DNA of 13,641 nt, from contig JABXJU010000113.1 in assembly GCA_013375405.1 (NCBI GenBank), positions 1-13,641 on the forward strand. Reading direction: 5' to 3'. Shown in pieces: positions 7,041-13,165 of the stretch. The notes below the pieces were generated by a model. The model was not told where the DNA came from and did not search any database. It was given only the letters and a program-made list of their open reading frames with translations. The position numbers and the translations under genes are program-made. Source of the DNA: Candidatus Helarchaeota archaeon (GTDB taxonomy: Archaea > Asgardarchaeota > Lokiarchaeia > Helarchaeales > HEL-GB-A). Numbering within the stretch: position 1 is the first letter of the stretch; each line of letters begins with the position of its first letter.

Positions 7041-7775
7041 TTGAGCGGGATAATATTAATTACAATTACTGTAGTACTCCTTATTTTTGTTTATTTAAAG
7101 TATTTCCGAGGACGAGAAATCCGTAAATTGAGTGCTGCCCAACTTAAATCTCAAATTGGAGACTTAACAAATCTATCCCATATTTTAGTCATTTATAAAC
7201 AAAGGGGTATCAAAATATTTTCACAAACCTTCGCTTATGAACATTTAGATACCACACTTCTTTCCGGTCTTCTTGAAGCCATCAATGTGATGGGAACCCA
7301 GATTGGAGTAAAGGGAAAATTACGGCGTCTTGAATATGAAAAATATCAAATTCTCATTCACGAGGGAAGACGGATAAGGGGGGTTGTCATGTGTCGTGAA
7401 AAGCCATCTTCTTTCCTTGAGGATGCACTTACTGTTTTTGTCAAAAAATTTGAACATAAATATGCAGGTAAATTAATGGATTGGGATGGCGATGTAGTAC
7501 CTTTTCAAACTGCTGTCGAATTAGTAGACGAATGCTTTTCAACTGCTTTAATTTTTCCCATGGCTGTTATTTGGGAAGGGCAAAATCCAGAAGAACTCAC
7601 TGATTTGGAGCGGAAAATTCTAGAAATCGCTAAAGAAGTGTGCTTAGAAAAAGAATGTTTTCTTATTCCAGATCTCCTAGAAATTCTAAAAGAAAAACTT
7701 AAAAAGTCCCCCGAAAGACTCTTAGCGCTTCTTTACGACCTACATCACAGGCAATATTTTATTTCACTCACCTAA
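7041..7775 (+). CDS. Membrane-anchored longin-like domain protein, unknown function
   Basis: A 244-residue protein with three visible parts. First, an N-terminal transmembrane helix (about 3-19) with a basic stop (KYFRGREIRK) that puts the rest in the cytoplasm. Second, a domain of about 45-175 whose pattern looks like a longin/roadblock-type fold: ILVIYKQRGIKIFSQTF, a helix with LSGLLEAINVMG, paired strands YEKYQILIHEG and RIRGVVMC, then a helix ending in FEHKYAGKLMDWDGD. Third, a helical C-terminus (185-240) that could be a small winged helix. Longin-type proteins are abundant in Asgard archaea and related to eukaryotic trafficking regulators; that placement is from pattern and memory, not a search. 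The start is unclear: TTG 7041 lacks a nearby ribosome site, and ATT 7026 lies 11 nt after GGAG (7011-7014). It lies between the divergent halves of the translation cluster. Confidence 0.7.
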   Translation: MSGIILITITVVLLIFVYLKYFRGREIRKLSAAQLKSQIGDLTNLSHILVIYKQRGIKIFSQTFAYEHLDTTLLSGLLEAINVMGTQIGVKGKLRRLEYEKYQILIHEGRRIRGVVMCREKPSSFLEDALTVFVKKFEHKYAGKLMDWDGDVVPFQTAVELVDECFSTALIFPMAVIWEGQNPEELTDLERKILEIAKEVCLEKECFLIPDLLEILKEKLKKSPERLLALLYDLHHRQYFISLT

Positions 7776-7817
7776 AAGAAAACGCGCTGTTAAGTAACCT
7801 TTTTATTTCTCACAATC

Positions 7818-7826
7818 TTTATAAAA
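7818..7826 (+). promoter_or_regulatory. TATA box of the rpl21e operon
   Basis: TTTATAAAA centred 29 nt before the rpl21e ATG, a textbook archaeal box and spacing for a leaderless or nearly leaderless transcript. A five-T run just upstream (7800-7804) may end the preceding longin-like transcript. Confidence 0.55.
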
Positions 7827-7850
7827 ATAATTAAGCATAAGGCGATAGTA

Positions 7851-8153
7851 ATGGTTAGGAAAAGCCACGGATACAAGAGTCGACATTGCAGGAATATCTT
7901 TCGTAAGAAAGTTCGCCAAAAGGGCATGCCTCCCTTAGGCAGGTATTTGATTAAATACGAAGTAGGGAACTTAGTAGATATAATCATCGATCCCAGCGTC
8001 CATAAAGGACAACCCCATTATAAGTATCAAGGGAAAACCGGTCGCATTGTGGAGAAACGCGGACGTGCTTATATTATTAAATTGAAGGTTGGGAAAAAGG
8101 ATTTTTTTATAATTTCTCGTCCGGAACATATGCGGTTTCGGTCTGAAAATTAA
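7851..8153 (+). CDS. rpl21e: 50S ribosomal protein L21e
   Basis: One hundred residues, the usual length for this archaeal/eukaryotic large-subunit protein. The N-terminus MVRKSHGYKSR is the family signature, followed by a basic stretch, GRYLIKYEVGNLVDIIIDPSVHKGQPHYKYQG across two blocks, and the KOW-like beta-barrel core (TGRIVEKRGRAYIIKL). It is highly basic, as expected for an rRNA-binding protein. The ATG at 7851 is certain from the family N-terminus. It heads the rpl21e-rpo4-DUF655 group, an order conserved in many archaea, and lies 29 nt before rpo4. Confidence 0.97.
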   Translation: MVRKSHGYKSRHCRNIFRKKVRQKGMPPLGRYLIKYEVGNLVDIIIDPSVHKGQPHYKYQGKTGRIVEKRGRAYIIKLKVGKKDFFIISRPEHMRFRSEN

Positions 8154-8182
8154 TATTGTAACTTTGAAAGTTGGTGTATGGA

Positions 8183-8530
8183 ATGCCAAAGGATATTTTT
8201 GAAGAAACATCGGTTACTCTAGCTAAGGTAAAAGAAATTCTCAGTAAAAGGGAAACCGAATCCGAATTAACCTATGTTCAACAAGTTACTCTCGATTATG
8301 TAAATAAGTTTAGCAGATATTCACTGGAAGATACATTAAAGTTAAAGGAAGAACTTATGACGCGATTTAATTTATCAGAAAAAGCAGCTATTCAAATCGT
8401 AAACCTCTTCACTCCCCCATTATCTTTATTAGAACTTAATATTGTTTTAGATAAAGAACCAGCCACATTAACCGAAGAACAGAAAGGAGATCTACTTGAT
8501 TTACTCAAATCTTATGTAGAAAAAACGTAA
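8183..8530 (+). CDS. rpoF: DNA-directed RNA polymerase subunit Rpo4 (F)
   Basis: Archaeal counterpart of eukaryotic Rpb4, which pairs with Rpo7 (E/Rpb7) to form the polymerase stalk that helps open promoters and binds emerging RNA. From ATG 8183 it has 115 residues, normal for the family: an N-terminal tip (MPKDIFEETSVTLAKVKEIL) that packs on Rpo7 and a helical HRDC-like domain including DYVNKFSRYS and LMTRFNLSEKAAIQIVNLFT. In-frame TTG 8171 and GTG 8174 lie upstream, but GGTG (8173-8176) at a 6-nt spacing acts as the ribosome site for ATG 8183. The family was recognised from sequence pattern and from its place right after L21e. Confidence 0.93.
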   Translation: MPKDIFEETSVTLAKVKEILSKRETESELTYVQQVTLDYVNKFSRYSLEDTLKLKEELMTRFNLSEKAAIQIVNLFTPPLSLLELNIVLDKEPATLTEEQKGDLLDLLKSYVEKT

Positions 8531-8572
8531 AAAGACCCATGATAATCCAATAATATTCTTATTTAGGAATTA

Positions 8573-8589
8573 ATAGATTAAAAGTCTAT
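8573..8589 (+). repeat. Short inverted repeat in the rpo4-DUF655 gap
   Basis: ATAGA (8573-8577) and TCTAT (8585-8589) around a seven-base A-rich loop that could itself serve as a TATA-like box (ATTAAAAG). The stem is only 5 bp, so it may be chance. Confidence 0.25.
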
Positions 8590-8636
8590 GAAATCTTCTT
8601 ATTTTGAACTAATAAGGGAAATACGAAGGTGAAAAA

Positions 8637-8658
8637 ACTATAATTTCAATTTTATAGT
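8637..8658 (+). promoter_or_regulatory. 7-bp inverted repeat abutting the DUF655 ribosome site
   Basis: ACTATAA (8637-8643) and TTATAGT (8652-8658) are perfect complements with an eight-base spacer, ending one base before AGGTGAG (8659-8665). It could be an RNA hairpin that controls ribosome access or a DNA operator; the left arm also resembles a TATA box. Confidence 0.3.
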
Positions 8659-8665
8659 AGGTGAG
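8659..8665 (+). promoter_or_regulatory. Ribosome binding site of the DUF655 gene
   Basis: AGGTGAG, 6 nt before ATG 8672, a strong match to the archaeal anti-Shine-Dalgarno. Confidence 0.55.
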
Positions 8666-8671
8666 ATAGAA

Positions 8672-9310
8672 ATGGGCGAGGAAAGGAGAAGACGCAATTA
8701 TCCAGGTAATCGGAGAGATCGCCCTAAAACTTCCAATGGAAGTAAAAAAAAGTATGAAGAGTTCGCAATCATACTTGATTACATGCCACGAGGGCATCCT
8801 GATGATAAAAAACCTCCCTATGCACGTGAACCAATAATTCAAGTAATTGGTGATACGTTTTTTACATTATTAGAACTGATCCCACGAAGAAACGCGAAAA
8901 TTAAAATCCGTGAAAGAATTTTTATTGGAAAAGGACCTCGAAGCATCATTGATCATGTTAAAGGACGCATTTCCTATGATGAACTTTCAGCCTCAGCTAA
9001 ATTTGAGCTTCCCGAGGTTATCCATGGAATAATAGAAAGAGAATCTAAACAGTTTGTCAAGTTCTTTAATGAAGCTCGTCCTCTCACCACGAGAATGCAT
9101 CAACTCGAATTACTCCCTGGAGTTGGAAAAAAAATTATGTGGAATATTCTCGAAGAACGAAAGAAAGAACCATTCAAGGATTTTAAGGATATTTCTAGTC
9201 GAATAAAACTCCATCCTTTACAAGCCATTGTAAAACGAACCATTGCGGAATTACAAGGGTCAGATAAATATCGAATTTTCACCCGTCATCCTCCCCAAAG
9301 TTTTAAATAA
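8672..9310 (+). CDS. DUF655 family nucleic-acid-binding protein
   Basis: A 212-residue member of the archaeal DUF655 family, conserved next to rpo4 and ksgA but without a settled function. Visible parts: a basic disordered N-terminus (1-27, rich in Arg, Asn and Lys); an OB-fold-like beta region (about 28-100) with FAIILDYMPRGHP, a family hallmark, and GDTFFTLLELIPR; then a helix-hairpin-helix motif LLPGVGKK (147-154) and a C-terminal helical part. The layout suggests binding to structured RNA or DNA. From the neighbourhood a role in ribosome or RNA biogenesis is inferred. ATG 8672 has a strong ribosome site. The 141-nt gap from rpo4 with two inverted repeats suggests separate control. ksgA, which usually follows this gene, has moved to the divergent operon. 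Confidence 0.9.
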   Translation: MGEERRRRNYPGNRRDRPKTSNGSKKKYEEFAIILDYMPRGHPDDKKPPYAREPIIQVIGDTFFTLLELIPRRNAKIKIRERIFIGKGPRSIIDHVKGRISYDELSASAKFELPEVIHGIIERESKQFVKFFNEARPLTTRMHQLELLPGVGKKIMWNILEERKKEPFKDFKDISSRIKLHPLQAIVKRTIAELQGSDKYRIFTRHPPQSFK

Positions 9311-9338
9311 TTCTATTAATGATTTCACTCTCCTTCAC

Positions 9339-9348
9339 ATATTAAAAA
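9339..9348 (+). promoter_or_regulatory. Candidate TATA box of the CoA-ligase alpha-type gene
   Basis: ATATTAAAAA centred about 32 nt before ATG 9376, predicting a very short leader. Confidence 0.3.
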
Positions 9349-9375
9349 CTAAAAAATTACTGATTGTGATGTGAA

Positions 9376-10857
9376 ATGTCCTTAAATATTGATAAACCGC
9401 TCGAAAAAAATCCAATAGAAACTTTTAATCAATTTTTTTATCCAAAATCAATCGCAATCGTTGGAACATCAGCTCGGAATGATTGGTTTTGGCTACGAAA
9501 TATGATCAGTCTCGATTTTTCCGGAAAAATATTCCCTGTCAATCCAAAGCACTCCTCTGCGCTTGGCCTTAGTTTTTATGACAAAATTGCGAATATTCCA
9601 GAGGATATTGATCACGTTATAATTGCAGTTCCTGCGAAACATGTTAAGGGAGTTCTCCAAGAATGTATCCTTAAAAAAGTGAAGCTAGTTACTATCTTCT
9701 CCAGTGGCTTTTCTGAATTAGGGACGGAAGAAGGTAAAGAGCTGGAACAAGAATTAATTGATTTAAAGCGATCAACCAAAAGTGATATTCGTATTCTGGG
9801 ACCAAACTGCGTAGGTGTTTATTGCCCTGAGTCTGGGCTCTCATTTCGTCCAGATTTTACCCGCCAAAGCGGACGCGTTGGATTCCTATCTCAAAGTGGA
9901 GGTTTGGCAATTAATATGGGCCTTAGAGGTAAGGTTTTTAAAATGTTCTTTTCAAAAATAATTTCATTCGGAAATGCTGCTGACGTTAAACCCTTGGAGT
10001 TGCTTGAATATCTCGGAAAATATGATAGAAAAACCAGAATTATCGGAATATACATTGAAGGTATAAAAGAGAAAAAAGGTCCCGAATTTATGCAAGTTCT
10101 GAAAGAAGTGACTCCCAAGAAACCCGTAATTATTTTAAGAGGGGGGCAGACGACTGTTGGTGCCCGAGCCGCATTATCACATACAGGATCTTTATCAGGT
10201 TCAAATCAACTTTGGAAATCACTATTTCAACAAACCGGTGCAATTCCTGTTAATTCTTTTGAGGAATTAGTTGAAACTTTGCTTGCATTTAATTTTAATT
10301 TCCGTCATTTACCAAAGGGCAATAATGTTGGTTTATTATCGGTTTCAGGGGGCGTTTCTGTCGTTAATACTGATATTTGTAGTCAATTAGGGCTCAACAT
10401 TCCCAAATTATCTCCTGAATCAGTTTCAGATCTTCAAAAAGTCGTTAACGATGTGGGTACAAGCGTTACCAATCCTTTAGACTTAGCAGCTAGTTTCTTT
10501 AATATTCATGCCTTGAAAACAGCAATTGGAGCGTTAGGGAATGATCCAAATATTGATGCAATTATTATAGAAATCGCTAATCATTATATTTATACTCCTG
10601 AAGAAGCTGGGGCTGAAGGCTATGCGCAATTATTTTACGAAACTGTTTTAAGCCTCTTAAAAAGGATTCGTCGCCGGAAAGATAAACCGGTTCTTGTAGC
10701 CTTCCCCCCCATAGCGTTTGAGACTAGACGAATATGGGACAGGAAATTATTTATTAATGCAAAAATCCCAATTTTTTCAAGCATTACCGCGGCGGCGCAG
10801 GCATTAGCCCATTTGATAGCCTATTCTAAGTATGTAGAAACTATAAAAAATCAATAA
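9376..10857 (+). CDS. NDP-forming acyl-CoA synthetase alpha-type protein
   Basis: A 493-residue protein with the alpha-subunit layout of ADP-forming acetyl/acyl-CoA synthetases: CoA-binding Rossmann domain (about 18-145: FFYPKSIAIVG, LGPNCVGVY), first ligase-CoA domain (about 165-300: FLSQSGGLA, FGNAADV, IYIEGI) and second ligase-CoA domain (about 315-485). His269 in ALSHTGSLSG is the expected phosphohistidine, and Glu228 in YIEG is a conserved partner. These enzymes interconvert acyl-CoA, ADP and phosphate with acid, CoA and ATP, but need an ATP-grasp beta subunit, which is absent here. The Rossmann loop reads GTSARNDWFW instead of the common GASxxPGK-like form, so substrate or partner may differ. 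It is separated from DUF655 by 65 nt with its own TATA-like box. Catalytic residues look intact. Confidence 0.88.
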   Translation: MSLNIDKPLEKNPIETFNQFFYPKSIAIVGTSARNDWFWLRNMISLDFSGKIFPVNPKHSSALGLSFYDKIANIPEDIDHVIIAVPAKHVKGVLQECILKKVKLVTIFSSGFSELGTEEGKELEQELIDLKRSTKSDIRILGPNCVGVYCPESGLSFRPDFTRQSGRVGFLSQSGGLAINMGLRGKVFKMFFSKIISFGNAADVKPLELLEYLGKYDRKTRIIGIYIEGIKEKKGPEFMQVLKEVTPKKPVIILRGGQTTVGARAALSHTGSLSGSNQLWKSLFQQTGAIPVNSFEELVETLLAFNFNFRHLPKGNNVGLLSVSGGVSVVNTDICSQLGLNIPKLSPESVSDLQKVVNDVGTSVTNPLDLAASFFNIHALKTAIGALGNDPNIDAIIIEIANHYIYTPEEAGAEGYAQLFYETVLSLLKRIRRRKDKPVLVAFPPIAFETRRIWDRKLFINAKIPIFSSITAAAQALAHLIAYSKYVETIKNQ

Positions 10858-10869
10858 TTCAGAATTATT
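10853..10869. terminator. Bidirectional hairpin terminator over convergent stop codons
   Basis: AATAATT (10853-10859), loop CAG, AATTATT (10863-10869). On the minus strand the stem is followed almost at once by a six-T run (10850-10845); on the plus strand by a pyrimidine-rich tract. The hairpin contains the TAA stops of both convergent genes. The stem is all A-T, hence weak. Confidence 0.4.
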
Positions 10870-11227
10870 CTTTCTTCTTTTGTTTTGATTCCTTTTCTTC
10901 TTCCAATAATCTTTTTAATTCATCATCCATGACTTCCTCAGGCACTAAATCTATTTCTTTGTTAATCTTATCTAATTCCTGTTGAAATCCAGCCTCCCTT
11001 TGAGTTTGGACTTGACTAGGATCTTGCCCTAATTTTACAACTTCATCTTCAACTTCCATATCTAATTGATCTATCTTTGCCTCGATTTTTCCCACTTGCC
11101 TGCTTAGAAGTTCCACTTGTCGAGAAGATTGACTTATTTTTTCCTCCAACGCCTGCACCGTCTCCGAAATAGTACTTAAGACAGTTATCAGTTTCTTCAT
11201 TATTTTCTTTGACTCATCCTCTGACAT
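10865..11227 (-). CDS. Small charged coiled-coil protein, unknown function
   Basis: A 120-residue protein without membrane segments or cysteines. An N-terminal acidic stretch (MSEDESKK) is followed by a long heptad-like helix (about 8-65; hydrophobic residues spaced 3-4 apart in KKLITVLSTISETVQALEEKI and after). A Pro/Gln-containing break (about 68-80), a second helix (about 82-112) and a Lys/Glu tail (KQKKKE) complete it. This suggests a helical hairpin that dimerises or binds a partner. I do not recognise the family. ATG 11227 has only a weak GGAAG site. It is convergent with the CoA-ligase gene and lies downstream on the same strand as the C25 protease (71 nt), so it may be co-transcribed with it. 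Confidence 0.65.
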   Translation of the reverse strand: MSEDESKKIMKKLITVLSTISETVQALEEKISQSSRQVELLSRQVGKIEAKIDQLDMEVEDEVVKLGQDPSQVQTQREAGFQQELDKINKEIDLVPEEVMDDELKRLLEEEKESKQKKKE

Positions 11228-11298
11228 GATCTAGCTTCCATTAAAAAGGAAATGAAATTCGTAAAAAATTATCATTTGAAATAAAAAAAGAGGAAAAT

Positions 11299-13143
11299 TT
11301 AGGAAGGGAATTTGATTTCGAGTGATGGATCGCCCAGTAATAAGTACATACTGATGTTCTCTTGAGAATATTGGTCAGGGAAATTCCTGTACAAGGTGAT
11401 CGTCGCGAAATTGAAGATTTTACCGACAATACGAAGGTTGTGATCTACGATAGCCCGGTGGATATAACGATCAAAATGATGATTGGGCTGCGTATAGGAT
11501 GGTCTCGACGCACCGAGAAATGCAACCGCACCATTAGGTGCCTCGATGAACGCCTCACCAAAACATTCTGCGCTCACGTCGATTGCATTATTGAGGCAAC
11601 ATATTGAAAATACTACTGGTATCTTTCCCCTATTCTGTAATTCTTTTACATCAGTCACATCTAAACCATTAGAAGATTGCCATTCCCACTCATCACCATG
11701 GCCTCGGTAATTTACTAAACCAACTCCATCTTCTATTTCTTTTATGACATCCCTCTTTCTAGATTGTCCTCCATATTTTTTGATTACCTTTAAGCCCCTA
11801 ACTTTTTTCAGAATCTCTGCAATATCGTCTGAACAGCTCATGTAATCCTCCCGTTCATATGCAGTTAGTAGCACGCGTTTAATCCAGTTTCCCTCTGATT
11901 CCTCGTATTTAAGGAGTTTTTTGATATAATTTTCTAATCGCTCTGGAATATTAATTGCAATTCGCCCAAGAACAATATCAGGCCCAATATCACCAATGAG
12001 ATTCGAATAATACCAATCAGAGGGGCAATTGTATCTTTGATTATGATGTGTGGGGATCTTCCCTATTTCGCCCACTAACAATACATATTCAGGAGGGTCT
12101 TCCCAATTATCATATGCATATAGTATAAAATCACGAATTGACTTAAATTTAGGTTCTCCAGATTCTTGAAACTCCTCAGCTATTTGCTTCTCTGTGATAA
12201 TTTGTGTAGACATCCCTTTTTCTTCTTTACTCTTCGCCAAAGGTTTTAAGATATCAACAAGATCCTCAGATGTTATTATGATATACCGTCCTTTATTTGA
12301 GATCTCACATAAGCTTCCTCTACTTACTGGCCTAATAACTCTTCTAGTAACACCTCCATCGCCCATAGTCTTGAGATCCTCAATAGAATCCAGATTTAAA
12401 ATCTGACTTTTGTATTCCATTTGAATTTGGGGCGCAGCAGGCGCTACGGGTTCAACGTCTTCTTTGGGGGGTTCGGCTGGGGCTGTCAGAGCTGGACCCC
12501 GCGTTTTAGCAATAGATATTCCCGGTGTATATTCTGCTTTTAATTCAATATTATTGTAAATAATCAAAGTCTTTGATTTAGGTTTATAATGTAAAGGATA
12601 CATCATTAAGTGTGCAACTCGGACACTTCCAATGTAATTAACTGATAATAACTTGAATAATTCTTTCGGAAATTCTTTATCTTTCTTGTAGATTTTACTA
12701 TCTGGTTTAAATTCTGGTGCTTTATGATCATATTTCATCCTCCCACCATCTTTTGTAGGCAATGGTGCTGGAATAATATCAATTTCCCCTGGATATTCAA
12801 TACTCTCAGTGTTTGTCACTTTAATATCAACTAATTCTGCTCCAGCAGGCAAGGCGATAAATATTCCTTCAATTGGTAACATAGGTTTGCCTGGTTCAAG
12901 AATTACACCCGATTCGGGCATTTCAAGTGTCATTACTCTAGAATCTTTCTTTCCGATCATTGCTTTAATTTCTTTATACCACATCCCTTTAGGAATATAA
13001 TTAATTTTTAACTTATATATTCCTTTATCACTAACAGATTTTTCAATTACCTTCTCAGTAGGTATACCTATCTCTTCTTCTCCTCTTTTAGGGATTCCTT
13101 TCCTAATCGGAGCCTGAAAACTAAACCATTCTGCCAATTTCAT
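11299..13143 (-). CDS. Gingipain-like C25 cysteine peptidase without signal peptide
   Basis: A 614-residue clan CD cysteine peptidase. N-terminal propeptide-like domain (about 40-210) with LPIEGIFIALPAGAELVDI and VRVAHLMMYPLHYKPKS; an Ala/Pro-rich linker (about 215-240); QILNLDSIEDL; then the C25 catalytic region (about 285-614). This contains YVLLVGEIGKIP, the catalytic His482 in NYRGHGDEW, Cys516 in SICCLNNAID (by analogy with gingipain), CFGEAF and the family-typical ending YLLLGDPSLEI. ATG 13143 is preceded by GAGGTG (13150-13145) with a one-base spacer; TTG 13179 would add 12 residues and overlap the upstream gene. The first 30 residues are charged with no hydrophobic stretch, so no signal peptide is visible, unlike secreted gingipains. 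It lies 22 nt after a paralogous propeptide-only gene. Confidence 0.88.
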   Translation of the reverse strand: MKLAEWFSFQAPIRKGIPKRGEEEIGIPTEKVIEKSVSDKGIYKLKINYIPKGMWYKEIKAMIGKKDSRVMTLEMPESGVILEPGKPMLPIEGIFIALPAGAELVDIKVTNTESIEYPGEIDIIPAPLPTKDGGRMKYDHKAPEFKPDSKIYKKDKEFPKELFKLLSVNYIGSVRVAHLMMYPLHYKPKSKTLIIYNNIELKAEYTPGISIAKTRGPALTAPAEPPKEDVEPVAPAAPQIQMEYKSQILNLDSIEDLKTMGDGGVTRRVIRPVSRGSLCEISNKGRYIIITSEDLVDILKPLAKSKEEKGMSTQIITEKQIAEEFQESGEPKFKSIRDFILYAYDNWEDPPEYVLLVGEIGKIPTHHNQRYNCPSDWYYSNLIGDIGPDIVLGRIAINIPERLENYIKKLLKYEESEGNWIKRVLLTAYEREDYMSCSDDIAEILKKVRGLKVIKKYGGQSRKRDVIKEIEDGVGLVNYRGHGDEWEWQSSNGLDVTDVKELQNRGKIPVVFSICCLNNAIDVSAECFGEAFIEAPNGAVAFLGASRPSYTQPNHHFDRYIHRAIVDHNLRIVGKIFNFATITLYRNFPDQYSQENISMYLLLGDPSLEIKFPS

Positions 13144-13144
13144 A

Positions 13145-13150
13145 CACCTC
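13145..13150 (-). promoter_or_regulatory. Ribosome binding site fixing the C25 peptidase start
   Basis: GAGGTG on the minus strand, one base before ATG 13143. The match is strong and the spacing short; it favours the ATG over TTG 13179. A TATA-like TTTAAA block on this strand at 13182-13187 could also give this gene its own promoter. Confidence 0.45.
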
Positions 13151-13165
13151 AATTTTATTTTTATA

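Noticed and set aside
7790..7987. Minus-strand ORF with a hydrophobic C-terminal half
   Set aside because: It is antisense to the certain rpl21e gene and its promoter; hydrophobicity comes from the AT-rich leader.
11241..11607. Short ORFs on both strands overlapping the 3' end of the C25 peptidase
   Set aside because: They overlap the conserved catalytic region of the peptidase or a short intergenic gap and have no ribosome site or recognisable pattern.
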